Part shown: one piece after another, positions 20,998-31,162 of the stretch | Layout of the letters: the number at the start of each line of letters is the position of its first letter | Position numbering within the stretch: the first letter of the stretch is position 1 | Assembly (NCBI GenBank): GCA_946187345.1 | Contig: CAMHQD010000006.1 | Coordinates: 1-64,000 of the forward strand | DNA length: 64,000 bases | Direction of reading: 5' to 3' | Source: an uncultured Porphyromonadaceae bacterium | Lineage (GTDB): Bacteria; Bacteroidota; Bacteroidia; Bacteroidales; Muribaculaceae | The notes under the pieces: generated by a model | Seen by the model: only the letters and a program-made list of their open reading frames with translations | Database searches by the model: none | What the model was told of the DNA's origin: nothing | Made by a program: the position numbers and the translations under genes

Positions 20998-22120
20998 TAA
21001 GGTTTTCTATTTGCCGCATGATATTTTCCGGGTCAAACATTGTCATGCGGCGGCGAGCGGCCTGGGCGATGGTGACGCGCAAGGCAGGGTCCTTGAAGAG
21101 TTTTTCCACGGCATCGGCAAAAGCCTCCGGTGTACTGTCAACAAGAATGCCTGCTCCATCGCCGATTGCCTCAGTCATACCTCCACACCGCGTTGATACG
21201 ATGGGTGTGCCGAGGGTCATGGCTTCTTGCACGACAATGGGCAGCCCTTCGGCATCACTGGTGAGGCAAAGTACATCTGAAGCCGAGATGTAGGGATATG
21301 GATTGCTTTGGAAACCGTGAAATACAATACGATCGCCGATGCCCAGCTCATTGGTTAGAGCCTCTAATTCTGTTCGCAGGTCACCTTCTCCAAGAAGCCA
21401 TCCTGTGACATTGATACCTCGCTGCTTAAGGATAGCGATGGCTTGCAGTAGGCGTTCCGGACGCTTGAGTGGCGAAAGGTGGCCGACAAAGGTGATAACA
21501 AAGTCGGTCTTTGGAATTTTGATTTCATCGGCATGTCGCGCGATAGCCTCGCTATCAATGATGTTGTAGATGCAGTGTCGTGGCGTGGTGACATCCAGGG
21601 AGAAGTGTGACATCGCGTTGTGAGAGACAAACACGATATCGTTCACGTCTTGATAGAATTGTCGCTCCTGGTCTTCGTTGCGGAAGAATCTGCTGCTCCA
21701 GTGGAAGCGGCTGAAGTCGGTATGGACCCATGTGATGTTGAACTTACCATAATCCATAATATATCGGTGTAGCATTGCCGCCGGCCCCTCCATGAACGAT
21801 ATGATAGTGTCGTATCGCTTGTCACCAATAAGGCGTTGCAGTTTTCGCGCCTCATATCTCTCGCGTAGCGGGGTGTGGGTTATGAGTTTCTCTACTAGCG
21901 ATTTCTCTCCTTTAGGGTAGACGCTTCTCACATTGATGTAGTCGGGTATCGCCTTGAGGTGTACACCCTTGTTTCTGTAAAGAATAAGATCAACCTCAAA
22001 GTGCAATGGGTTGAGGCGCTTGAGCACTTCCAGCAATGCTCGCTCCGCACCGCCGCCACCCATCGAGTCCATGAGTATTAGAAGTTGTTGCCTACCGGCG
22101 TTGATATGTGAATTACTCAT
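20972..22120 (-). CDS. Family 4 glycosyltransferase (GT-B)
   Basis: DSMGGGGAERALLEVLKRL, FVGHLSPLKRPERLLQAI, SDAEGLPIVVQEAMTLGTPIVSTRCGGMTEAIGDGAGILVD. Confidence 0.9.
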   Translation of the reverse strand: MSNSHINAGRQQLLILMDSMGGGGAERALLEVLKRLNPLHFEVDLILYRNKGVHLKAIPDYINVRSVYPKGEKSLVEKLITHTPLRERYEARKLQRLIGDKRYDTIISFMEGPAAMLHRYIMDYGKFNITWVHTDFSRFHWSSRFFRNEDQERQFYQDVNDIVFVSHNAMSHFSLDVTTPRHCIYNIIDSEAIARHADEIKIPKTDFVITFVGHLSPLKRPERLLQAIAILKQRGINVTGWLLGEGDLRTELEALTNELGIGDRIVFHGFQSNPYPYISASDVLCLTSDAEGLPIVVQEAMTLGTPIVSTRCGGMTEAIGDGAGILVDSTPEAFADAVEKLFKDPALRVTIAQAARRRMTMFDPENIMRQIENLITGGPAGA

Positions 22121-23801
22121 AATAATCTCTATAAAGTTTTCGCTTCCCAATATTCAACCCCTCCGGCAGCCACTGCCGGTTGCTGATGCCGCTCAGGCGG
22201 TTGCCTCCAACTTCCAGTCGCTCGAAACGCATTGAGTGCAGGTCGGTATTTTTATCGTAATGGGTGATCAGTGACCCGCCGTGTCTTGAGGTGGAATTGA
22301 CGGTGTTGCCGGTAAAAACGAGAGTGCCCTCATTGGCGAACTCCTGCAATAGAACCTCATAGTGTGATGAGTTGAACACGTTACCGGTGAAGGTGAGGTC
22401 GGCGCGCCGCAAACCGCGACAGAAGATGCGCGTGTCGCCGGTGAATGTGTTGCCTGTGGCCGTGAGGCGAGCGTGGTCCACACCATCGCCACCGGCAAAT
22501 TGACCAATCTTGGAAATGCCGTCAAACTCATTGTCGGTTAGCGTCAAGTCGCAACCTCTGTTTTGAGCCCACACGAGCAGTGGCCCAAAGAGTTTGCGGT
22601 CAATGGTTTGGCTACGCGAGGTGAGCGAGTTGCCGGTGTAAAGCACACGCGCGCCGTCAATAATCAGGTGGTAATGGCCGTTGTCGCCATGCTTGCTGCG
22701 GTAGAGGCAATCGGTGGTGATTGTGTTGTCGCTGAAGACGACCGCCTCTTTGTCGCCGCTTGACGCGTCGTGCACTTCAAAGTCGCTGTGTGAGCGGCCC
22801 TCAAAGCCCGCGCGTGAGGTGAAGGTGAACTTGTTACCGCTCACGTTGACTCGCTCGTGCCTGTCGTGCTCATCGTAGTGTATTGACAACAACGAGTTGA
22901 TTGGCGCATCTATATAGAAGTTGTTGTTCTCCACGCGGATGTCACTCCAGTGGATCGCGGCGTGAATTTTATGTCTCAAATTTTCGCCAAAACCGTACAT
23001 GGTGAACTGTACCGACCATGAGTCCTGTTGCCTGGCCCCCTTAAAGGGGATGAAGCGGAAATCGTTGTCGGCAATGGTGATATTATGCTTGCGCCCGGTT
23101 GTCGGCAAAGGATCTGAGTTGTCATCGCCGGCTTCCCAAATGGCAATGGCCTCGTCATCGCCGTACTTGTAGATTTTGTTTCCGGTGATTGACACATTAA
23201 TATTGTCGCGTCGCAGCCAAATGATGCCTCCGGCACCGCTGTTGTTATAATTTACCAACTCATTATTGCTGATGACGACATTGCTACACACCATGAATTC
23301 CAATGTTGTACACACAACGTTCTTCAAGTGGCTGCTGACATTATTTATTTTGACACCGTCAACGTGTATCAAGCGCACCGCGACTTTCGGGTTATTCAGG
23401 TCCCACCAGATATCATTGTGCTCGTCGGTATCGATGCTCAAGTCGCTGATTTCGGCGCTGAGAGGTTTACCTTTTTTACCTTGGATGGCAATAATATGGT
23501 TTTCGGAGTAATCGGCGCCTTTTTTCAGCAAGATGCGGGACACGCCGGCTCCTTGACCTTTAATGAACGTGTGGGTGATAAACTTCACCGGGCCATCAAT
23601 AATGTAATCTCCTTTGCCAAAAGTGACGTAAACCGTGTCGCCGCGCGACAGGCCTCTCAACTGGCTCTGTAGCCGCGTGGTCACGTTCTCGCCGCTATGA
23701 TTGAACGTGATGACTTTAGTGCGGGCCGTGGCTATAGGCGCCATTACCATCAAAAGGCAATGCACTGCAAGCAGGTACAAATATTTACAGTTTGTTATCA
23801 T
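22113..23801 (-). CDS. Secreted right-handed parallel beta-helix protein
   Basis: Signal peptide and many SGNKF / TGNTF / SDNTI coil repeats. Confidence 0.8.
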   Translation of the reverse strand: MITNCKYLYLLAVHCLLMVMAPIATARTKVITFNHSGENVTTRLQSQLRGLSRGDTVYVTFGKGDYIIDGPVKFITHTFIKGQGAGVSRILLKKGADYSENHIIAIQGKKGKPLSAEISDLSIDTDEHNDIWWDLNNPKVAVRLIHVDGVKINNVSSHLKNVVCTTLEFMVCSNVVISNNELVNYNNSGAGGIIWLRRDNINVSITGNKIYKYGDDEAIAIWEAGDDNSDPLPTTGRKHNITIADNDFRFIPFKGARQQDSWSVQFTMYGFGENLRHKIHAAIHWSDIRVENNNFYIDAPINSLLSIHYDEHDRHERVNVSGNKFTFTSRAGFEGRSHSDFEVHDASSGDKEAVVFSDNTITTDCLYRSKHGDNGHYHLIIDGARVLYTGNSLTSRSQTIDRKLFGPLLVWAQNRGCDLTLTDNEFDGISKIGQFAGGDGVDHARLTATGNTFTGDTRIFCRGLRRADLTFTGNVFNSSHYEVLLQEFANEGTLVFTGNTVNSTSRHGGSLITHYDKNTDLHSMRFERLEVGGNRLSGISNRQWLPEGLNIGKRKLYRDYYE

Positions 23802-23956
23802 ATAAAAAAATCAAATCAATTGCATTACAAAAGTAGTGTTTTTTTGTTAAAGAACGAAATCCATTATTATTATTGTTCTTTTTTTATTTTTTTGTAACTT
23901 TGTCACTTGAATTATATAAATTAAATTATTGATGATAATAGTTACGGAGTTTTGAG

Positions 23957-25414
23957 ATGGAAAAACGTTATCTTTTGCTGATTATCACGCTGTTACTCTT
24001 ACCACAAACAGTAGTGGCCATTCCGGCTCAAGGCACGAATCGACGCGCCGACGTGAATCGCGACGGCAATCTGGATGTAGGCGATGTCAACACTATACTA
24101 CAAGTAATATTAGACAACCAGTCATCGGCATACGATTGTGATATCAACAGCGATGGCCGCTTGGATGTGGGCGATGTAAACGATGTGCTGGGCCTTATTC
24201 TGAATCCGGAGCCGTTTTATGACCCGGAGCAATATCTGAGCCGCACTTTACCTGTACTATACATCAATACAGATGGGTTTCGTCAAATCAATAGCAAGGA
24301 TGTCTATTTGAGAGCCACCTATTGGCTTGACCCGATGGCTCAGCCGGGAGTGGCGGCCATCGGCTCTGTTGACACTCCACTATCAATGCAGATAAAGGGT
24401 AGGGGTAATATCACTTGGATATCGCATGAGAAGAAACCTTACCGTATCAAATTGGATTCCAAACAACCGCTTATGGGAATGAGCCCAAACAAGCACTTTG
24501 TGCTAATGGCGCACATCAATGATGGTAATGAGTTCTTTAAAGATGAAATCGGTTTTGAGTTCAGTAGGCGCATTGGCATGCCTTACACTGTGCGACAACA
24601 TCCGATTGAATTGGTACTCAATGGAAACTATGTAGGCCTCTATGATTTGTGTGAGAAAATCCGCATCGATAAGAATCGGGTTAACATAGAGGAGCAAAAA
24701 GACAAAGAAACACGAGAAGACAAGGTTAGTGGAGGATGGCTCATGGAAATTGATAATTACTGGTGGGAACAGGAATTTGTCGAACTGCCCGAGAAGAAAG
24801 GAAAGCCGTTATACATCAGTTTCCAATCGCCTGAAGTGTTATCGACAGTTCAACGAAACTATGTCACCGACTTTCTTACCAAAGTCCACAACGCGGTGAA
24901 CTGCGAGGATAAAACGGACAACACTTGGGAAAAATACATTGACAAAGTGTCGTTGGCAAAGTATTATATCGTCAATGAAATTATGGATAATACCGAGTCT
25001 TTCAGCGGCAGTTGCTATATGTATAAAGATTTCGGGGATGCCACCAAACTGATGTTTGGTCCTGTGTGGGATTTCGGTAGTGCCGCAGCCGGAGAGTGGG
25101 CCGGTCGTGGTGAGAAATTCTTATACGAAGACGTGCCGATCTATGTGGCAAACCACTGGATTGAGGAAATGGTGAAGTTTCCGGCGTTTATGGATTGCGT
25201 GCGAGAACAATGGCAGTTTCTTGAACAGTCAGGCGGTCTGGATTTTGACAACTATCTTGACGAGTGGGTGAATCACATCAAGAAAGCATGTGAAAGTGAG
25301 TATAAACGCTGGCCTAAAGACAGCCAAGCAAACAATATCGAGAATAATAAACGTTACTTCTCACAATCCTTGAAGTCTAAAATTGCCTTCTTGAAACAAC
25401 AATGGTCTGAATAG
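23957..25414 (+). CDS. Secreted CotH-kinase family protein with N-terminal dockerin type I pair
   Basis: Signal peptide; DVNRDGNLDVGDVNTILQVIL and DINSDGRLDVGDVNDVLGLIL; CotH motifs IKGRGNITW, KKPYRIKLD, WDFGSAA. Confidence 0.9.
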   Translation: MEKRYLLLIITLLLLPQTVVAIPAQGTNRRADVNRDGNLDVGDVNTILQVILDNQSSAYDCDINSDGRLDVGDVNDVLGLILNPEPFYDPEQYLSRTLPVLYINTDGFRQINSKDVYLRATYWLDPMAQPGVAAIGSVDTPLSMQIKGRGNITWISHEKKPYRIKLDSKQPLMGMSPNKHFVLMAHINDGNEFFKDEIGFEFSRRIGMPYTVRQHPIELVLNGNYVGLYDLCEKIRIDKNRVNIEEQKDKETREDKVSGGWLMEIDNYWWEQEFVELPEKKGKPLYISFQSPEVLSTVQRNYVTDFLTKVHNAVNCEDKTDNTWEKYIDKVSLAKYYIVNEIMDNTESFSGSCYMYKDFGDATKLMFGPVWDFGSAAAGEWAGRGEKFLYEDVPIYVANHWIEEMVKFPAFMDCVREQWQFLEQSGGLDFDNYLDEWVNHIKKACESEYKRWPKDSQANNIENNKRYFSQSLKSKIAFLKQQWSE

Positions 25415-25424
25415 CCGCTGATTG

Positions 25425-26438
25425 TCAGAACAGACGTTCAAGCCACTGAACTTTGGCGTGGGTCATCAGGTAGTTGATGACCACACCTATGGCAAGGCTC
25501 GCCGCAGCCATGGCGCACCACACGGCCCAAACGTCGGACGGCGCGAATGGGAGTGGCCACAGCCGCAATGCGGCATATCCCGCGAGCATGTGCACAAAGT
25601 AGATGATGGTGCTGTAACGCCGCAGCCTCAGCCACCACGCACTGCTTGGCACCTGAATCAGCAACGCGGCCACAAACACCGCCATGCCCGAAATCTGTTT
25701 CCAAAACGGAAGATGAGACACAAACAGAGTCACCCCAGCCAACAGGCAAAGAGCCACAGTTCCACAATTAACAATCCGCTCTCTCCAACGGTAGATAGCA
25801 ATGCCGGCCAACAGGAACAGAATGGCGGCGAACGGGCGCCATGCAATGTAACGCAAGGCATAGGCCGCATAGCGCACCAACCTCTCGCTTGAGGTCAACA
25901 ACGGTGTGTCGCAATCAATCATCCAATCGACTATAGCCGATAGCGCGCCAAGCGCCACCAACCAAAGCACACTCCAATTGTGGCGCAGCACAAAGGCGAT
26001 TGTCGCGGTAGAAACAGCCATCGAAAACACAAACCACAACGGCCATGAGTAGGGAGACTCGCCAAAAAACAACACTCCGGCAACGTAGTCAAAGATAAAG
26101 CGGCCGGCTGTGTCTTGCGTGAGCGTGAACTCAATCACGGCAATCGGCAGAAAAACGAGTAACCAGCGCAAATAAAGCATAGCATACTTGCGGCCGGCCG
26201 ATGAGAAGATGGCGGCCTGCTCTTGACGGGATTTTGCCGTGTCTAACTTGCGCCCCAACAAATAGCCGGATGTTATGAAAAAGAAAGGAACGGCAAGGCA
26301 TAGCGCATAGTTTGCCGCATCCCATGTGAAAGAGATGCCGCACAATGCTCTGGCGTGGATTGCCACCACTAAAAACGCCATCACAAACTTGAAGATGTCG
26401 ACTGTTTTCAGTTGCGTCATATTTCTAATCTCTAACAT
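25425..26438 (-). CDS. Acyltransferase family 3-like membrane protein
   Basis: VDIFKFVMAFLVVAIHARAL, VPFFFITSGYLLGRKL, multiple TM. Confidence 0.82.
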   Translation of the reverse strand: MLEIRNMTQLKTVDIFKFVMAFLVVAIHARALCGISFTWDAANYALCLAVPFFFITSGYLLGRKLDTAKSRQEQAAIFSSAGRKYAMLYLRWLLVFLPIAVIEFTLTQDTAGRFIFDYVAGVLFFGESPYSWPLWFVFSMAVSTATIAFVLRHNWSVLWLVALGALSAIVDWMIDCDTPLLTSSERLVRYAAYALRYIAWRPFAAILFLLAGIAIYRWRERIVNCGTVALCLLAGVTLFVSHLPFWKQISGMAVFVAALLIQVPSSAWWLRLRRYSTIIYFVHMLAGYAALRLWPLPFAPSDVWAVWCAMAAASLAIGVVINYLMTHAKVQWLERLF

Positions 26439-27449
26439 CTACCGTCTATACCTCAAACCCATGCACACCAGCGCCGGCTTCCAATTGATGCGCTCTACCA
26501 CTTTCGACACAAGGACAGGCACATACAGTCCCAGCACAATGCTCAACAGATAGGCCGCGGGGTGTGGCAAGCCAAAGCGCAGGTACACCACCTTGACGGC
26601 CATCTGCACAAAGATGCCCATCAAGAATATCTGATAGGTATAGTCGCGGAAACTCTTGAAGAGCCACGGCAGATATTTGTCCGCGGCCAAAGCAAGCCCC
26701 ACCGAGAGCACAATGCCGCCAAAAGTGACGATAAACGGCACCTCGTGCCACCACCCGAAAGCGTACACCGCCACGCCGGCGACGAAGATTGTGGTTGAAT
26801 GGCCTCGCATGCGGCGCTTGAGGTCAAACAGCGCGTCGCCGTAGCGGCAGGCGGCTATGCCCATGAAAAACCACACGGCGTGGGAGCACACGTTGCCGAT
26901 GCACAACAGGTCACACCGGACGTCGAGCATATTGATGACGGCCAGGACGATGACCGTGGCGGCGAGGCGCGCCGGCCGCCTGACGGCCCAGTGCCATAGC
27001 GGCATCAACAGAAACAACCACATCAGCGTGACGATAAACCACATCTCGCGCAGCGGGTTGTCAACGGGGTAGATAATCATATGCAGCACTTCGCGCCACC
27101 CCAGGCTCACCTGACGCTCCACCGCCCCCGGTAAGGCGAACTTTAACGCGAAGGCTATCAACGAGAATGTGATGCCGGGTATGATGAGGCGTTTCACCTT
27201 GTTGCGAGCCATCGCAAGGTAGGTCCAGTGGCGGTCGGTGGGGACGATGCGCGTCATGTAGAACAGATAGCCTGCCACAAACATGAACAGCGCCATGTGG
27301 AACGAATAGGCAAAACGGTACGCCACCTGCTCATAGAGCGGCGCCGTGTCCAACTCGGCCACATCGCCCATCGTCGCGTGACCGATAATCACCCAGAGCA
27401 TCGCCCACCCCTTGAGTATCGTTATCCAATTTATCTGTCGTGCTGCCAT
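26439..27449 (-). CDS. Acyltransferase family 3-like membrane protein
   Basis: NWITILKGWAMLWVIIGHATM, HMALFMFVAGYLFY, multiple TM. Confidence 0.85.
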   Translation of the reverse strand: MAARQINWITILKGWAMLWVIIGHATMGDVAELDTAPLYEQVAYRFAYSFHMALFMFVAGYLFYMTRIVPTDRHWTYLAMARNKVKRLIIPGITFSLIAFALKFALPGAVERQVSLGWREVLHMIIYPVDNPLREMWFIVTLMWLFLLMPLWHWAVRRPARLAATVIVLAVINMLDVRCDLLCIGNVCSHAVWFFMGIAACRYGDALFDLKRRMRGHSTTIFVAGVAVYAFGWWHEVPFIVTFGGIVLSVGLALAADKYLPWLFKSFRDYTYQIFLMGIFVQMAVKVVYLRFGLPHPAAYLLSIVLGLYVPVLVSKVVERINWKPALVCMGLRYRR

Positions 27450-27460
27450 TCAAGAGAAAA

Positions 27461-27617
27461 GAGGTTGAGGGTTGAGAGGTTGAGGGTTGAGAGGTTGAGC
27501 CATTTGCTAAGGCAAAAGGGAATAAATGTAGGGCCTGGCCACCCTGATGGCAAATCCATTATTACCGAGCGCGATAGCGCGAGGCTCAACCCCTCAACCT
27601 CTCAACCCTCAACCTCT
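27461..27617. repeat. GGTTGAG-family intergenic inverted-repeat element, copy 2
   Basis: Tandem GAGGTTGAGGGTTGA arms with complementary CTCAACCTCTCAACC; internal GAGCGCGATAGCGCGAGGC hairpin. Confidence 0.75.
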
Positions 27618-28805
27618 ATAAATTGATAATAACGCCTGATAGTGCCTCTCGGGGGAGAAACGCTCGGCGGCCGCGGCGGCGATTGCCGCCGTGTCCCAAC
27701 GGTGCAGCCGCGCCATGCGTGCCGCGTCAATCAGCGCGGCCGCATTGCCGCTCTCAAAGGTGAGCCCGTTGTTGTCGTCTATTAACTCGGGAATGCCGCC
27801 GATGTTGGCGCCCACCACAGGAGTGCCGGCGTATAGCGACTCAATTACTCCCATCGGGTTGTTATCATAGCATTCACTTGGCATGATTGAGAATTTCGCT
27901 TTGGACAAGACTTCTGTCACGCCGGCGGCGTCAAGATGTCCAAGGAATTGTACGTTTGGAAGTTTGCCGTATTTCTCGCGCATCTTGTCCTCCAAAGGCC
28001 CCCCTCCGGCCAACTTGACCGTCAGTGACGGCTCGTCGGCCAACGCGCGAAGCATCGTTTCCACGCCCTTCTCGTGTGACAGCCGCCCCACATAGCAACA
28101 GTAGTCCTCGCGTGGCGCGGCGGCTGCTCGGCTCAACGCCGCGCGCTTGGCATCGTCCACGCTATTATTCACCACATGCAGTTTATCGGGAGTGAAGCCG
28201 CCCTCAATCATCGTCTGCCGCATGAACTCGCTCGGGCAGACAAACGCGTCCACCCATCGCTCAAGTTCCTCGCGCGGCCATGCCGTCGCTTCGACCCACG
28301 CCAGCGCGCTTGCCGCTAATGACCCCTTCATGCAGCGCGTTGCTATCACATTGCGTGTGGCGCCACTTAGGCAGCGGCGGCACGGCTTGCCGCCGGCAAG
28401 CATCGAGTAGGACGGGCACACCAATTTGTAGTCGTGCAACGTCCACACCACGCGGCAGCCGCGTTCATGGGCTATCCGTGCCACCACCGGCGACAGGTAA
28501 CTGTGGATATTGTGCAAGTGCACCACATCCGGCCGGAAGTCGTCAAGCAGCCGGGTGAAACACTCCCCCACCGAGTCGCGTCCCAGCATACGCCTCACGC
28601 CGCCTAACTTGCCTGACAGCCCGCCGTCAAAGGCCACCTGCGGAGCAAAGTAACGCCGCCACGGCGTGTCCACATTCTCCGGATAGTCCATGGCAAACAC
28701 AGCCACGTCGTGGCCGTGGGCACTAAGCAGCCGCTCTGTGGCCATGGTCACCACGCAGTCGCCCCCACGGGGATAATAGAATTTGTTAACCAGCAGAACT
28801 CTCAT
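27609..28805 (-). CDS. Family 4 glycosyltransferase
   Basis: MRVLLVNKFYYPRGGDCVVTMATERLL, YVGRLSHEKGVETMLRAL, PSECYDNNPMGVIESLYAGTPVVGANIGGIPELI. Confidence 0.92.
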   Translation of the reverse strand: MRVLLVNKFYYPRGGDCVVTMATERLLSAHGHDVAVFAMDYPENVDTPWRRYFAPQVAFDGGLSGKLGGVRRMLGRDSVGECFTRLLDDFRPDVVHLHNIHSYLSPVVARIAHERGCRVVWTLHDYKLVCPSYSMLAGGKPCRRCLSGATRNVIATRCMKGSLAASALAWVEATAWPREELERWVDAFVCPSEFMRQTMIEGGFTPDKLHVVNNSVDDAKRAALSRAAAAPREDYCCYVGRLSHEKGVETMLRALADEPSLTVKLAGGGPLEDKMREKYGKLPNVQFLGHLDAAGVTEVLSKAKFSIMPSECYDNNPMGVIESLYAGTPVVGANIGGIPELIDDNNGLTFESGNAAALIDAARMARLHRWDTAAIAAAAAERFSPERHYQALLSIYRG

Positions 28806-28816
28806 AACAATCGTCG

Positions 28817-30247
28817 TTAGTGGTGGTGGTGAAAGACAGCGCGCAGGTGGTCGAGGGCGTAGGCGAAGTAGGACGGGCGCAGCCATCGTGTGAAGGCCGC
28901 CAACGCTACGCCATAGGCTGCCAATCCTGTGAGGATTGCCACCCACGACGCGGCGGGCAACGCCAGCGTTGCAGCGGCAAACGCCGTGCCGCCCACCACG
29001 GCGAGCATCGCAACGTTATAAAGGTAGGTTTTGAGGAATGTCGAGGCTTTAATGCCCGTGATGCGAGACGCGAATAGAGAATAGAGGACGAACGTGACGC
29101 AAGACAAGCCGATTGCGGCCAAAATCATCGCCTCGATGCCTAACGGGTAGAGCAAGAACGCGCTCACCACAATCAACGCTTTCTCAATCAACAGCACATT
29201 GCGGATAACGGCGGTGCGGTCGAACACCTTGAATATCACCATCATGAAGTTACACACCGGATAGACAAGCGCCCAACAGAGCAGCAGCCTGAAATAAGGT
29301 ATCGTCGGCAGCCACTTCTCTGGAAAGACAAAGTCAATCAACGGGAAACTCAGTGCCAACAACAACGCGCAAAAAGCGCAGTTGATAAACGTTACCACAC
29401 CGAACATGTCTTTTATGGCATCGCGTTTCTCCTCTTTAGTGGCCTTCTGCGCTATAAGTACGTAGGCCGTCGTGCTAATGGCGCTCTCGAGCGAGTTGGT
29501 GGGCGTCTGCTGCAGTTTCTGCGCCTGGCCCATATAGCCGGCATGGGTGGCGGTGATATATTTGCCGATGACAAACGCGAAGATGTTCTGTGCCGTCTGC
29601 GTCATGATGGTAGATGCCAACAGATTGACACCGAACTTCCACAACTGCTTGAACCGTGCCGTGTCAAACTCCCATCGTAGCGCCCAGCGCGATGTCAACA
29701 CCAGCAATAGCCAGTAAGAAAACGAAAAGCCCACTTGCAACTCCACCAGCGCCCAATATTTCATGCCGTTCAACGCCATTATTATAGCAATGGTCAGCGC
29801 GATGCTGATTGACGCGATATTTATTGCCGCCAGTTTCTTGAATTGCAGGTGGCACCGCAGTTTGGTCATCTGTGAGATGGTCATTGAACTGAAGAATGCC
29901 CCCACGCCCAGGGCGCACATCACCGGCTGCAATTCCGGCCGGTTAAAATATGTGGCCACCCACGGCGAGATGGCGGCGTAGGTAATGCACAATGCCGCGC
30001 CCACCGCGATGTTGAAAAAGAAGACAGTGTTGAAGTCACGGTCGCCCGGCTTGCCCATCGTCAGCAGCCCGTCGCTCAGTCCGCAGTCTACCAGCACAAA
30101 TATCAGCGAGGTGAACACGCCCACCATCGCCACCAACCCGAAGTCCTCCGGCATGAGCAGATAACTCAGTGCGATATTGCCGCCCAACGACACAAAATTC
30201 GAGCCGAAGCGCTCAATCAGTGACCATATAAAATATATCAACCTCAT
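28817..30247 (-). CDS. Polysaccharide flippase (Wzx/MATE-like)
   Basis: SNFVSLGGNIALSYLLMPEDFGLVAMVGVF and many TM. Confidence 0.9.
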   Translation of the reverse strand: MRLIYFIWSLIERFGSNFVSLGGNIALSYLLMPEDFGLVAMVGVFTSLIFVLVDCGLSDGLLTMGKPGDRDFNTVFFFNIAVGAALCITYAAISPWVATYFNRPELQPVMCALGVGAFFSSMTISQMTKLRCHLQFKKLAAINIASISIALTIAIIMALNGMKYWALVELQVGFSFSYWLLLVLTSRWALRWEFDTARFKQLWKFGVNLLASTIMTQTAQNIFAFVIGKYITATHAGYMGQAQKLQQTPTNSLESAISTTAYVLIAQKATKEEKRDAIKDMFGVVTFINCAFCALLLALSFPLIDFVFPEKWLPTIPYFRLLLCWALVYPVCNFMMVIFKVFDRTAVIRNVLLIEKALIVVSAFLLYPLGIEAMILAAIGLSCVTFVLYSLFASRITGIKASTFLKTYLYNVAMLAVVGGTAFAAATLALPAASWVAILTGLAAYGVALAAFTRWLRPSYFAYALDHLRAVFHHHH

Positions 30248-31155
30248 GGCGTGGCAACGTGCATTAAGACCGTGATAGAGTTCGCGAGATGGCGAGAAAA
30301 TCGTTCGGCTCCATCGCTATTGAGATGGGAGGCGTCATGATAAAGAACCTCGTCAAAGTGGACGTCGGTGTAGTCGAGCAAAGGCAGTGAGTGCCGGCTA
30401 CAGTAGTCGCTCATCCATTTATTGAACTGCGGGCACACCTCGTAGTTCGGCGAGATAACGATCACAGGTAGTATGCCTCTGTCGCGGCAGAGCGCGACAA
30501 CTCTGTCCAGACAGCGCAACTGGAGGCTATCGACGGCAAATGTGTCAAAAGCGCGGCTCTCCAGTGGGCCATCTGCGGAGCCTGCGAGCGCGTCAAAGCC
30601 GTGGTCATCGGTCGTGGCACCGCTCAAGAACGCCTTGCTCACCCATGTGATGTCGCCGTTGTGGCGGTAGAGGTTGCTGCGCAACTTGAGACGCTTCATG
30701 CAATCGCCGGCAATCTCGTCATAGTAGCGCGTCACTGCCGGCACCAGACTGTAATAGGCCTGAATATCGTCAATGGCATTGTTCTTGACCCACTCGTCAT
30801 CAAGTTGAGCATTGCTCACGTCAAGGATGACGACGCGGGGCGTGTGGCGCTCAACCATCGCCTCGAGAGCCACCATCGAGTAGTTCATGCCGTGACCGTC
30901 GCAGCCGGAGTTGTAGCATGTCTCGCAGCCAGGCAATGAGGCAAGCAGTGACGGGTCGTAGTGATGTCTGGCGCGTGATGAACCGAGCACCACAACATCG
31001 GCAACAGCCGTCACGAGCGCGTCATGCTGGTCGGCGTTCAATGTACCCGCCGGCGGCATCGTCAGCACAGCACAGTCCATTGCTCTCCCCACCACAACGT
31101 CAATCACAGCCAATGACGCTATCACAATCAATAAATCTACCGCAAGCCGCTTCAT
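30244..31155 (-). CDS. Membrane-anchored SGNH/AlgJ-DltD-like protein, partner of MBOAT
   Basis: N-terminal TM; VVVLGSSRARHHYDPSLLASLPGCETCYNSGCDGHG; C-terminal YHDASHLNSDGAERFSRHL (DxxH). Confidence 0.7.
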   Translation of the reverse strand: MKRLAVDLLIVIASLAVIDVVVGRAMDCAVLTMPPAGTLNADQHDALVTAVADVVVLGSSRARHHYDPSLLASLPGCETCYNSGCDGHGMNYSMVALEAMVERHTPRVVILDVSNAQLDDEWVKNNAIDDIQAYYSLVPAVTRYYDEIAGDCMKRLKLRSNLYRHNGDITWVSKAFLSGATTDDHGFDALAGSADGPLESRAFDTFAVDSLQLRCLDRVVALCRDRGILPVIVISPNYEVCPQFNKWMSDYCSRHSLPLLDYTDVHFDEVLYHDASHLNSDGAERFSRHLANSITVLMHVATP

Positions 31156-31162
31156 AATGACA

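Noticed and set aside
28806-28946. N-terminal 47-residue extension of the glycosyltransferase ORF
   Set aside because: Pro/Arg-rich leader overlapping the flippase gene; true start is MRVLLVNKFYYPRGG at 28805.
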